From Micromonospora andamanensis (GTDB lineage Bacteria > Actinomycetota > Actinomycetes > Mycobacteriales > Micromonosporaceae), in assembly GCF_016863495.1 (NCBI RefSeq), contig NZ_BOOZ01000003.1:1-64000 (forward strand): a DNA stretch of 64,000 nt. Reading direction: 5' to 3'. Below the pieces are notes generated by a model that saw only the letters and a program-made list of their open reading frames with translations, had not been told where the DNA came from and did no database searches. Each line of letters starts with the position of its first letter. Position 1 is the first letter of the stretch. Made by a program: the position numbers and the translations under genes. Positions 33,276 through 42,146 of the stretch are shown here, piece by piece.

Positions 33276-33601
33276 CGGTCCCCCCGGGTGCGGCGCAGCA
33301 CCGCCTACGGGCGGTGCGCGTGGGATCGGGTGGCCGGGCCAAGCGCCCGTCCAGACGGGAAGGGTAACGGTCCGCGGCCCCGCTGCGGAGGGGCCGGTGT
33401 CTCCGGCTTGGAGATCGCGATCAGCTTTCCGCTGGTCGGGTGTCGCAAATGTGACCAAACGCCATCGGGCGCGCGCGTCCTGTTGATGGGACCGGTGTCC
33501 CGGTCCTACGGTCGCTCCGGCACGCCCCGGCCGGGGCCGGGCGGTTCGGTCCCGGACCGGTGGGCGGCGCCGTGACCAGGTACGACGCCCGGAGGCAGTG
33601 C
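33276..33601. other. Divergent intergenic region
   Basis: About 325 bases between divergent genes. I see no RNA, repeat array or convincing promoter hexamers; GC-rich hairpin potential near 33375-33400 (GGCCCCGCTGCGGAGGGGCC) only. Confidence 0.35.
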
Positions 33602-34096
33602 ATGCGCGACACGGACAACACCCCCCGAGCCCAGTTTCCCGACGGGCCACGGCGGCGCAGCCGGACGGCTGGCGGAGACTCCTCCGGCCGGCTGCCGATG
33701 AACGAGCGGTCGTACCGGCGTGCCGTCGACCCGGTCACGAGTGTCGAGCCGGCCGGCGGCCGGGAGGAGGACGGCCCCGGCTACGTCATCCACCTGCCCA
33801 TCCGGGTGACCGATCTGGCCGCCGCCACCGCGCTGGCCGGTCGGGTGGCGACCTCGCTGAACTTCCTGCTCGAACTGGACGCCGGTGAGACCGAGGTGTC
33901 CACCGCCGACGACCAGAACAACAGGCACCGGGTCTTCTGCGACCTGCTGCTGCCGGACCGCACGCGCTGCCCCCAGCCCTACGATCACGCCGGCCCCTGT
34001 GGGGAGCTACCGCCAGCGCCCGAGCAACGCAGCGCCCCCGAGCAGTGGCCCGGCGCTGACCAGCGTCCCGCTTCCCGGCCGGCCGGTGGCCCGTAG
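33602..34096 (+). CDS. Hypothetical protein
   Basis: 164 residues. A variable Arg/Pro-rich N-terminus is followed by a conserved-looking core, YVIHLPIRVTDLAAATALAGR and TSLNFLLELDAGETEVS. Then comes a Cys-containing segment (FCDLLLPDRTRCPQPYDHAGPC) whose three Cys and His could bind zinc. The ATG at 33698 (MNERSYRR) is an alternative start. No family recognised. Confidence 0.55.
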   Translation: MRDTDNTPRAQFPDGPRRRSRTAGGDSSGRLPMNERSYRRAVDPVTSVEPAGGREEDGPGYVIHLPIRVTDLAAATALAGRVATSLNFLLELDAGETEVSTADDQNNRHRVFCDLLLPDRTRCPQPYDHAGPCGELPPAPEQRSAPEQWPGADQRPASRPAGGP

Positions 34097-34140
34097 GCTG
34101 TGCCCCGAAGTGTCCATGCCACCGAGGGAGCCCTCCACCG

Positions 34141-34296
34141 ATGCAGAAGTGGGAATACGCCACGGTCCCGCTGCTGGTCCACGCGACCAAGCAGATCCTC
34201 GACAACTGGGGTGAGGACGGCTGGGAACTCGTCTCCGTCGTTCCCGGGCCGAACCCGGAGCAGCTGGTCGCCTACCTGAAGCGCCCGAAGGCATGA
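34141..34296 (+). CDS. DUF4177 small protein
   Basis: 51 residues: MQKWEYATVPLL, then LDNWGEDGWELVSVVPG, the diagnostic DUF4177 pattern of a small two-strand, one-helix fold. It matches Rv3678A by position, directly before the RidA-like gene with an ATGA overlap. GAGGGAG lies ten bases upstream of the ATG. Function is unknown. Confidence 0.85.
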   Translation: MQKWEYATVPLLVHATKQILDNWGEDGWELVSVVPGPNPEQLVAYLKRPKA

Positions 34297-34763
34297 GTGT
34301 CGTGGCCAACGGACCCCACGCGAGGCTGGCGGAACTCGGTCTGGAGCTGCCGGAGGTGGTGCCGCCGGTGGCCAGCTACCTGCCGGCGGTGCAGTCCGGG
34401 CAGCACGTGTACGTCTCCGGGCAGCTACCGATGGCCGAGGGCAAGCTGCTGGCCACCGGCAAGGTCGGCGCCGGCGTCTCCGCCGAGCAGGCCAAGCAGC
34501 TCGCCCAGCGCTGCGCCCTCAACGCGCTCGCCGCGATCGATTCGCTTGTCGGTCTGGAGAAGGTCGTCAAGATCGTGAAGCTGACCGGCTTCGTCGCCAG
34601 CGCGCCCGGCTTCACCGGCCAACCCGGTGTCATAAACGGCGCGTCGGACCTGTTCGGCACCGTCTTCGGTGAGGCCGGCCGCCACGCCCGATCCGCCGTC
34701 GGTGTATCGGAACTCCCCCTGGACGCCCCCGTCGAGGTTGAGCTCATCGTCGAAGTCTCCTGA
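34293..34763 (+). CDS. RidA-family protein (YjgF/UK114-like)
   Basis: 156 residues with the family's GQHVYVSGQLPM strand, a long helix LAQRCALNALAAIDSLVG, LTGFVASAPGF and the terminal EVELIVEVS strand. RidA proteins form trimers that deaminate reactive enamine/imine intermediates. This longer subgroup, next to DUF4177 and an MBL hydrolase as in mycobacterial Rv3678c, lacks a proven substrate, and the usual catalytic Arg near the C-terminus is not obvious. Confidence 0.85.
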   Translation: MSVVANGPHARLAELGLELPEVVPPVASYLPAVQSGQHVYVSGQLPMAEGKLLATGKVGAGVSAEQAKQLAQRCALNALAAIDSLVGLEKVVKIVKLTGFVASAPGFTGQPGVINGASDLFGTVFGEAGRHARSAVGVSELPLDAPVEVELIVEVS

Positions 34764-34778
34764 CCACGCCCTGCAATT

Positions 34779-34858
34779 CCCCGCGATCTTGCACTTCCGG
34801 CCGGGACGAACACCCCTAACGAGGGCGAATCGGGGACCGGAAGTGCAAGATCGCGGGG
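34779..34858. repeat. 22-bp perfect inverted repeat in an intergenic space
   Basis: Arms at 34779-34800 and 34837-34858, each CCCCGCGATCTTGCAC... and its complement, with a 36-base loop. It lies between two plus-strand genes. The structure suggests a dispersed extragenic element or small MITE rather than a simple terminator. Confidence 0.75.
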
Positions 34859-34888
34859 GCGCGTTCGCGGAGTCGTACGATCGCAGCC

Positions 34889-35716
34889 ATGGGAGGGCAT
34901 GTGACGGGGGCGGTGACCGCCCTCGCCAGCGAGCTGCCGGACTGGGTGACGTTGTTGCGGGCACCCAACCCGGGGGCCATGACGCTCGACGGCACCAACA
35001 CCTGGCTGCTGCGGGCCGCGTCCGGCGAGCCGGCACTGGTGGTCGATCCGGGGCCGGCGGACGAGGCGCACCTCGCGGCGATCGTCGCGCAGGGACCGGT
35101 CGGGCTGGTGCTGATCACGCACGGGCACCCCGACCACACGGAGGGCTCCGCGCGCCTGCACGAGCTGCTCGGCGGGGCGCACGTCCGCGCCGCCGACCCG
35201 GCGCACACCATCGGCGGCCCGCCACTCACCGAGCAGGGCGAGGACCTCGGCGGCTTCGGCCTGGCGGTCCGCCTGGTCACCACCCCCGGGCACACCGCCG
35301 ACTCGGTCTGCTTCCTGGTCGAGCGCGACGGGCAACGGGTGGTTCTCACAGGTGACACGATCCTCGGTCGAGGTACCACTGTCGTCGCCCATCCCGACGG
35401 GCACCTCGGCGACTATCTGGCCAGCCTGGAGCTGCTGTCCACGTACCGGGGAATCCCGGCGCTGCCGGGACACGGCCCGGCGCTGGCCGACTGCGCCGCC
35501 GCCGCGGACTACTACCTCGCGCACCGCCGCGCCCGCCTCGACCAGGTACGGACGGCACTCGACGCGGGTGCCCGGACCCCGGCCGAGGTGGTCGCCGCGG
35601 TCTACGCCGACGTCGACAGGTCGCTGTGGTGGGCCGCGGAATGGTCGGTACGCGCCCAGCTCGAATACCTGGGCCGGGAATCCGACGGTGGCGACGCGAG
35701 GTTGGATCCAGCGTGA
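34889..35716 (+). CDS. MBL-fold metallohydrolase
   Basis: 275 residues. The zinc ligands are in THGHPDHTEG (HxHxDH), TPGHTADS, TGDTILG (Asp bridge) and LPGHGP. The C-terminal helical extension (AHRRARLDQVRTAL) resembles LACTB2/RNase-type or glyoxalase-related MBL proteins, as in Rv3677c. The substrate is not determined. Its stop overlaps the GTG of the giant cyclase gene. Confidence 0.88.
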   Translation: MGGHVTGAVTALASELPDWVTLLRAPNPGAMTLDGTNTWLLRAASGEPALVVDPGPADEAHLAAIVAQGPVGLVLITHGHPDHTEGSARLHELLGGAHVRAADPAHTIGGPPLTEQGEDLGGFGLAVRLVTTPGHTADSVCFLVERDGQRVVLTGDTILGRGTTVVAHPDGHLGDYLASLELLSTYRGIPALPGHGPALADCAAAADYYLAHRRARLDQVRTALDAGARTPAEVVAAVYADVDRSLWWAAEWSVRAQLEYLGRESDGGDARLDPA

Positions 35717-38700
35717 CCTGCCCGGTGTGCGGAACCGTCGCCGTGCCCGGCGCCCGGTTCTGCCACAACTGTGGCGCCGCGCTGCCGGCCGCCGCGACGC
35801 TGCCCGCCGCCGAGCGCCGGGTGGTGACGGTGCTCTTCGGGGACCTGTCCGACTTCACCTCCTGGTCGGAGGATCTCGACCCGGAACGGGTCGGCGCGGT
35901 CACCGACCGGGTGCTGGCCGCGCTGGCCGGGGCGGTCAAGACCTTCGGCGGGCACGTCGACAAGCTGACCGGTGACGGGATCATGGCGGTCTTCGGTGCG
36001 CCGGTGGCCCACGAGGACGACGCCGAGCGGGCGGTACGCGCCGCGTTGTCCATGCAGCGGGCGGTCCGCCGGGTCCTCGACGACGAGCGCGGCGGCGGCG
36101 CGCCGTTGGGGCTGCGGGTCGGCCTCAACACGGGTGACGTCATCGCCGGCATCCAGGCCGCCATCGAGTACACGGTCATCGGCGACACTGTGAACACCGC
36201 AGCCCGGCTGGCCGACGCCGCCGCCGTCGGCGCGGTGTACGCCGGTGGGCGTACCTCTGCGGCCACCCGGCACGTGGCGAGCTGGCGGGCGTTGCGACCG
36301 CTGCGGCTCAAGGGCAAGCGGGAGCCGGTCGAGGCGTACGAACTGCTCGGCCTGCTGGACGCGCCAGGCACCCGCTCCGGTCTGGGCGACGAGGCGCCGT
36401 TCGTGGGGCGGGAGACCGAGATCGGCCGGGTGGCCGGTCGACTCGCCGAGGTGATCGACCGTACCGAGCCCCGGGTGCTGCTGATGACGGCCGAGGCGGG
36501 CATCGGCAAGTCCCGGTTCGCCGCCGAGGTGGAACGCCTCGCCGCCGGCTACGACGTCGGCGCCGGCCGGTACGCCGCGCACACCGGTGCCCGGGTCCTC
36601 TCGGTGCGTTGCGCGGCGTTCGGTGAGCGGCGCCGGTTGGCTCCCCTGGCCGACCTGGTCCGCGCCGCGACGGGGCTGCCCAACGACACCGCCACGGCTG
36701 TCACCCGCGCGGCCGTGGAGGAGCGGCTGCGCCGGCTCGGGCAACGGCTCAGCCGCACCCGGACGGAGCCGGCCCCGGTCGCCATCGACCAACTGCTGGC
36801 GCTGCTCGGGTACGCGGAACTACCCGCCGGCGGGCCGACGGAGCAGGGCGAGTGGAGCACCGCCCAGCCGCCGGCCGACGCCGACGCGGTGCCCAACGCG
36901 GTGGCCGACCTGCTCAGCGCCCTCGCCGAGGAGGCGCCGCTGGTGGTCATCGTGGACGACCTGCACGACGCCACCGCGGAGACCATCGGCGCGCTGGAGG
37001 TCACGCTGTCCCGGCTCACCGGGCCGGTACTGGTGCTGCTGCTCGGCCGACCCGAGCTGGTGCGGGCCGCCGGCACCCTGGCCCGGGTCTCCGACGCCGA
37101 GGTGCAGCCACTGCCGCCGCTGCGTGGTGCCGACGCGGCCCGGCTGCTCACCAGCTATCTCGGCGGTGGACGGCTGCCCCAGCCCGACGCCGACCGGTTG
37201 CTCGCCACCGCCCAGGGCAACGCCTTCTACCTTGCCGAACTGGTCACCCTGCTGATGGAGCGCGGCGCGCTCACCGCCGGTGCGCGCAACAGCTGGCGGC
37301 TCGCGCCCGGCTCGCTGGGCAGCCGGCTGCTCTCCCGGGACCTCGCGGCGGTGCTCGCCGCCCGCATCGACGCCCTGCCCGCCGAGGCCCGCTCGGTGTT
37401 GCGGGACGCCGCGGTGGTCGGCGACACGGTGCCCGACGGTGCGCTGGAGGCGCTCTGGGAGCAACGCACCGGTCGGGACGGCCGCCCGGCCGCGGTCGCC
37501 GCGGTCGAGCTGGAACGGGCCGTGGACGAGCTGCTGCAACGCCGGATGCTGCACCGCACCCGCAGCGGCTACGCCTTCGCCACCCCGCTGATGCGGGAAG
37601 CCGCGTACTCCGGGATCAGCAAGGCGGAGCTGGCGGAACGGCACGCCGCGCTGGCCCGCTGGGCGGCTCCGGCGACCGAGGCCACCGCAGCCAGCGGTAG
37701 CGGTACCGGGACCGGCCCGGGTGGTTTCTCGGAGCCGGCCCGGGACGACTTCGTGGCCGAGCACGTCGAGCGGGCCAGCGCGCTGGCCGACGCGGTCACG
37801 CTACGTCCGGACGCGCCGGCCCGGGCGGTCGCGCCGCTGGGCGTGGCGGCACTCGGCCGGGCCACCCGCCGGGCGCTGCACGCCGGGGAGCCGGCGCTGG
37901 CCGTCGAGTACGCCGAACGCGCCGCCGAACTGGCCCGCGACGGGATACCCGCGGTCGACCGGGTGGCGCACGCCCGGGCCCTGCTCCAGGTCGGCCGGGC
38001 CGCCGACGCCCTGGCCTCGGCCGAGAAGATCGCCGCGAACGCGGGAGATCCGGCGACCCGGGCCAGTGCCCTGCTGCTCGCCGGGCAGGCCCAGCAGGTG
38101 ATGGGTGACCTCCGACGGGCAGAGTCCTGCTGGCGGGAGGCGTTGCAGGTGGCCGGTGACGCCGACCTGCCCGCACTGCGCGCGTCGGCGATGCGTCGGC
38201 TGGGCATGACCGACTTCCTGGTCGGGCGGCTGGGCCAGGCCAGCAGTCGACTCGCGGCGGCGTACCAGGTCAGCCTGGCCGTCGGGGACCGCCGGGGCCA
38301 GGCGTGGTCGTTGCAGAACCTGGCCTGGGTGACCACCACCCGGGGCGACTTCGCCGGCACCGACGCGGTGCTCGGCCGGGCCGCCCGGCTGTTCGCCGAG
38401 CTGAAGGATCCGTACGGGCGGGCGTGGCTGCGTGGCACCACCGCCTTCGCCCGGCTGCTCGCCGGGCGGTTGCGGGAGGCGCGCCGGCTGGCTCGGGTCT
38501 TCCTGCCGTTCGGTGAACGGGTCGGCGAGGCGTGGGCGGTGGGCACCCTGCGGGCTGTCGACGCGTACGCCAACGCCGAGCTGGGTGAGCTTGTCGACGC
38601 CGACCGGGAGGCCCGGCGGGCGTACCGGGACTTCGCCGCCGCCTCCGACGACTGGGGGCAGGGCTTCGCGCTCGTGGTCCGGGGCGTGGTCGCCCGCGGG

Positions 38701-39306
38701 CTGGGTGAGCCGGAGCACGCCGCGGACCTGCTCACCGACGCGCTCGCGTACGGCCACCGGACCGGTCACCCGCTGCTCACCGGGATGGCCGGCACGTTGC
38801 GCGGCTTCGTCGCCCTGGAGATGGGTGACGTGGCAGGTGCCGAGCGGCACGCCCGCGCGGTGCTCACCACAGTGGAACCGCACAACCCGCAGGCACCGGC
38901 CCAGGTCGCCCCTCGGGTGCTGCTGGCCACCGCCAGGTTGGCGGCAGGCGACTCCGGCACCGCTGTCGGTCTGCTCGCCCCGGTCGCCACGATGGCGGCC
39001 ACCACCCCGTCCCTGCTCTTCTCCCGCCGGCAGTCGATGGCCCGCTACGCCTCGGCCCTGCTCGCCCACGGCCAGCGCGAGCAGGCGCTGGACTGGGCCC
39101 GTCGGGCGGTGCGCGTCCAGGCCGAGGACGTCCGCAGCCAGGTGGTCGCGGCGAGCGTACTGGCCGAGGCGCTGGCCGCGTGCGGGCGACCGGCGGAGGC
39201 GAAGGCCAGCGCCGAGGACGCGGTCCGGTTGTCCTACGCCACCGAGCAGCGCAGCGAACGGGCCGCCGCGGAGGCGCTGCTCACCCGCCTGCGTACCCCC
39301 GGCTGA
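35713..39306 (+). CDS. Adenylate/guanylate cyclase with AAA ATPase and TPR domains
   Basis: 1197 residues. A double-Cys zinc ribbon (CPVCGTVAVPGARFCHNCG) is followed by a class III cyclase domain. The metal Asp residues are in LFGDLSDFTSW and TGDGIMAVFG, with the GDTVNTAARL transition-state Asn/Arg motif. Next comes a STAND-type ATPase (FVGRETEIG; P-loop AEAGIGKSRFA about 260; VVIVDDLHDA), then about 500 residues of TPR-like repeats. It would make cAMP or cGMP in response to a bound partner. The GTG 35713 overlaps the preceding stop and puts the zinc ribbon at the very start. Confidence 0.85.
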   Translation: MTCPVCGTVAVPGARFCHNCGAALPAAATLPAAERRVVTVLFGDLSDFTSWSEDLDPERVGAVTDRVLAALAGAVKTFGGHVDKLTGDGIMAVFGAPVAHEDDAERAVRAALSMQRAVRRVLDDERGGGAPLGLRVGLNTGDVIAGIQAAIEYTVIGDTVNTAARLADAAAVGAVYAGGRTSAATRHVASWRALRPLRLKGKREPVEAYELLGLLDAPGTRSGLGDEAPFVGRETEIGRVAGRLAEVIDRTEPRVLLMTAEAGIGKSRFAAEVERLAAGYDVGAGRYAAHTGARVLSVRCAAFGERRRLAPLADLVRAATGLPNDTATAVTRAAVEERLRRLGQRLSRTRTEPAPVAIDQLLALLGYAELPAGGPTEQGEWSTAQPPADADAVPNAVADLLSALAEEAPLVVIVDDLHDATAETIGALEVTLSRLTGPVLVLLLGRPELVRAAGTLARVSDAEVQPLPPLRGADAARLLTSYLGGGRLPQPDADRLLATAQGNAFYLAELVTLLMERGALTAGARNSWRLAPGSLGSRLLSRDLAAVLAARIDALPAEARSVLRDAAVVGDTVPDGALEALWEQRTGRDGRPAAVAAVELERAVDELLQRRMLHRTRSGYAFATPLMREAAYSGISKAELAERHAALARWAAPATEATAASGSGTGTGPGGFSEPARDDFVAEHVERASALADAVTLRPDAPARAVAPLGVAALGRATRRALHAGEPALAVEYAERAAELARDGIPAVDRVAHARALLQVGRAADALASAEKIAANAGDPATRASALLLAGQAQQVMGDLRRAESCWREALQVAGDADLPALRASAMRRLGMTDFLVGRLGQASSRLAAAYQVSLAVGDRRGQAWSLQNLAWVTTTRGDFAGTDAVLGRAARLFAELKDPYGRAWLRGTTAFARLLAGRLREARRLARVFLPFGERVGEAWAVGTLRAVDAYANAELGELVDADREARRAYRDFAAASDDWGQGFALVVRGVVARGLGEPEHAADLLTDALAYGHRTGHPLLTGMAGTLRGFVALEMGDVAGAERHARAVLTTVEPHNPQAPAQVAPRVLLATARLAAGDSGTAVGLLAPVATMAATTPSLLFSRRQSMARYASALLAHGQREQALDWARRAVRVQAEDVRSQVVAASVLAEALAACGRPAEAKASAEDAVRLSYATEQRSERAAAEALLTRLRTPG

Positions 39307-39528
39307 CAGTGCCCACCGGCGGCCGTCGCCTGCCCGGCTGGCGGCGCTGTCGGGACCCGCAGTGCTGTCCGGGATGTCCGTAGGCCGGGCCCGAATCGTC
39401 AGGGTGCATCGACGGCGGGTACGGATCTGCCGGTTTCGGGGATGTGGCCGGTCTGAGCGGGCCGCTAGCGTGACGGGTGCACGGAGCCGTCGATGTCGTC
39501 GGCCGTGCCGTCGAGGGGGAGGGCGAAG

Positions 39529-40071
39529 ATGAGGCTGCCGCGTTCGGTCGCGGGGTGGACGATCGCGGTGTTCGGCGTGCTGGCACTGGTGATGGGGGCG
39601 GTCGGCCTGCTCTGGCCGGAGGCGCTGCTGCGGATGCTCGGCTTCGAGATCCCGCAGACCCGGGCCCCGGGCGACTACACCGGCGTCTTCGTGACGGCTT
39701 CCTCGATGGCCTCGTTCAACATGGGGGTCTACTACCTGCTCGCCACGGCCACCGAGTGGCGCGCCTTCTACCGCTTCACAGTGGTGTTCCGGCTCGTCAC
39801 GTTCACGGTCTTCACCATCGCGGTGCTCGCCGACATCGCGCCGGGGCGGTTCTTCGGGGTGGCGGCCTGGGAGGGCCTGGGCGCGTTGGCCACTGCCGCG
39901 GGCCTCTGGTGGGACGCGCGGCGGTCCGCGAGCCCTGGTATGACCGGCGTCCCGGATGTCACCGACCGGGCGGGCGGGAGCGGATCGACGCCTGCCGAGC
40001 CGGTGCCGGACGACGCCCGTCGCGGTGCCGGAACATCGGGTGTGGGGCCGGCCACCGATGCGGTTCACTGA
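39529..40071 (+). CDS. Four-helix membrane protein
   Basis: 180 residues with four hydrophobic segments in the first 140 (WTIAVFGVLALVMGAVGLLW; SSMASFNMGVYYLLA; FRLVTFTVFTIAVLADI; a last one before WWDARR) and an acidic, Gly-rich cytoplasmic tail. The ATG 39529 follows GGGGGAGGG by seven bases. No family recognised. It lies between the cyclase and a Ser/Thr kinase. Confidence 0.6.
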   Translation: MRLPRSVAGWTIAVFGVLALVMGAVGLLWPEALLRMLGFEIPQTRAPGDYTGVFVTASSMASFNMGVYYLLATATEWRAFYRFTVVFRLVTFTVFTIAVLADIAPGRFFGVAAWEGLGALATAAGLWWDARRSASPGMTGVPDVTDRAGGSGSTPAEPVPDDARRGAGTSGVGPATDAVH

Positions 40072-40102
40072 GCGGCCGGCAGAGTTCGGTATTTTCGAGG
40101 TT

Positions 40103-41563
40103 GTGACCGACACCCCGCCCGGCGCCCTGCCGACGCCCATCGTGCCTGGTCTGACTGATTTGCAGGTGTTTGCCCGAGGTGGCTACGCCACGGTCTACCG
40201 CGCGACGCAGATATCGGTGGGCCGCGAGGTGGCGGTCAAGGTGGAGAACCGGACCCTGGCCAGCGACCGGGACCAGGCCCGCTTCCTGCGCGAGGCGCGC
40301 GCGGCCGGTCGGATGTCGTCCCACCCGCACGTGGTGGACCTGTTCGACGTCGGCGTCACCATCGACCAGCACCCCTACCTGATCATGGAACTCTGCGACG
40401 GGTCGTACGCCGAGCGGATGCGCAACTCGCCGCTGGGCGCCGTCGAGGCTCGTGATCTCGGCGTCAAGATCGCGGACGCCATCGCCCACTCGCACGCGGC
40501 AGGCGTGCTGCACCGCGACGTCAAGCCGGCAAACATCCTGCACTCGCACTTCAACTCGGCGGTGCTCGCCGACTTCGGGCTTGCCGTGGTCGCCGAGATG
40601 CGGGACGCCTCGGTCGCGCTGGAGGTGCTCACCCCGGCGTACGCGCCTCCGGAGATGTTCAGCCACAGCCCGCCGTCGCCGGCCGTCGACGTGTACGCGC
40701 TCTGCGCCACGCTCTACGCGGTCATGCACGGCCGGCCGCCGCGTTGGCAGAGCGAGCGCAACCCGAGCCTGGTCACCGTGCTGGAGATGTTCCACCAGCC
40801 GATCCCCGGCCTGCCCGGTATCCCGGAGGAACTTGTCGACGTCCTGCGGGCCGGCATGGCCAACGACCCCGGCGACCGGCCGTCCGCCGCTGAGCTGCGC
40901 GACATGCTCACCAACCTGACGCTTGACGGCTCGGCGGCGTCGACGGCTCCGGCGGGACCTGTCGGTGGCGCCGCCGGTGCCCGCGATGCCGGCCGCCCCG
41001 CCCCGCCGGCCGGGAGCGGATCCGCCGAGCGCAGCCGTCGTCGACGCTGGTTCCTGGGCGCGGCCGGGGTGGTCGCCCTCGCCGCCTCAGCGGGCGTCGG
41101 TGCCTGGGCGGCGGGTGGTGTGCCGTCGCCGCAGCCCAGCACGCCGGCTCGTCCGGCGGCGACCGGGCTGCTCCGCCCGGGTTGCGCCACCCACCCGGAG
41201 GCGCTTCCCGCCGCTGCCCAGTGCGCGCCGGAGCTGGAGTGCTTCGGGCCGGTGCAGGTGCGTGCCCAGCGGGCCGAGGCCAGCCGGATGCCCTGCGATG
41301 CCCGGCACACCTGGGAGAGCTACGCCCAGGGGCAGCTGCCGGCCGCCCTCGTCGATGCCGACCACGACGAGATCGTCGCGGATCCGCAGGTGCGTCAGGT
41401 CTGCAACGAGGAGACGTTCCGGCTGGTCAGCGGGGTGCGCCAGACTGCTGGATGGAATCTTGAGGTGTTACCACCGGCCGACGCGGAAACCGACCTCACC
41501 TACCGTTGCCTGGCGGGCAGGGGCCTGAACGGGCTGGCCTCGCCCACGCTCACCAGCGGCTGA
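40103..41563 (+). CDS. Transmembrane Ser/Thr protein kinase
   Basis: About 486 residues. The Hanks-type kinase domain has a glycine loop (ARGGYATVYRA), the ATP Lys in AVKVEN, catalytic HRDVKPANIL and DFGLAVV. APPEM marks the activation segment end. A Pro/Ala-rich juxtamembrane stretch, a basic RRRRW stop and one membrane helix (about 313-335) precede an extracellular domain with at least five Cys (RPGCATHPEALPAAAQCAPELEC). The ATG 40058 is an alternative start overlapping the preceding gene. It probably senses an external or envelope signal. Confidence 0.88.
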   Translation: MTDTPPGALPTPIVPGLTDLQVFARGGYATVYRATQISVGREVAVKVENRTLASDRDQARFLREARAAGRMSSHPHVVDLFDVGVTIDQHPYLIMELCDGSYAERMRNSPLGAVEARDLGVKIADAIAHSHAAGVLHRDVKPANILHSHFNSAVLADFGLAVVAEMRDASVALEVLTPAYAPPEMFSHSPPSPAVDVYALCATLYAVMHGRPPRWQSERNPSLVTVLEMFHQPIPGLPGIPEELVDVLRAGMANDPGDRPSAAELRDMLTNLTLDGSAASTAPAGPVGGAAGARDAGRPAPPAGSGSAERSRRRRWFLGAAGVVALAASAGVGAWAAGGVPSPQPSTPARPAATGLLRPGCATHPEALPAAAQCAPELECFGPVQVRAQRAEASRMPCDARHTWESYAQGQLPAALVDADHDEIVADPQVRQVCNEETFRLVSGVRQTAGWNLEVLPPADAETDLTYRCLAGRGLNGLASPTLTSG

Positions 41564-41585
41564 GCGCCCGCACGGATCACCGACG

Positions 41586-41921
41586 TCAGCGTCCCGGCCG
41601 ATCGCGGCGGTACCGGTCCCGCATGGCCCGAACCGCGTCCCGGTCGCCAAGGGTCTCCAGCGTGTCGGCATCGATGCCGGACGCCTCGATGCCCGGCCCG
41701 GTGGATGTCTGCCCCCGATCCGGCCGAACCTCCGCGTCGTGCTGCCGGGCAGCGGTGACGGCCACCCCGGCCACGGTGGCGAGCACGACGCAGAGCAGTG
41801 CCCCCGCGACGCCCAGCAGGTCCTCCCGGCGCCCCACGACAAGCGCCGCCAACAGCCAGAACGCCGCCAGGGCCGCGACCACCGCCACGGTCCGTGCGTC
41901 GGATCCTGGGAACCGTCTCAC
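41586..41921 (-). CDS. Small two-helix membrane protein
   Basis: 111 residues. Two adjacent membrane helices (VAVVAALAAFWLLAALVVG and LLGVAGALLCVVLATVAGVAV) are followed by a charged cytoplasmic tail ending in RAMRDRYRRDRPGR. It is convergent with the kinase gene. No family recognised. Confidence 0.6.
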   Translation of the reverse strand: MRRFPGSDARTVAVVAALAAFWLLAALVVGRREDLLGVAGALLCVVLATVAGVAVTAARQHDAEVRPDRGQTSTGPGIEASGIDADTLETLGDRDAVRAMRDRYRRDRPGR

Positions 41922-42146
41922 CCGTCCAGAATGTCGGAGAATGCCGATCTGTCAACAGCAGCCGGCTTCACCACGCGTAACACCTGACAAACAACAGCTT
42001 GCCGGAGGGAGTGGCCGCCGCGACAGCACCTGCCGAGTCGGAAATGCGCCTTCTGTGCGGGCGGCATTCATCGCCGGACGTCTCTAGAGTGGCGTTTGTC
42101 GAGCCCTCGGCTCGACCTGTCCCGTCTCCCACCGGAAGGCGTCCAC

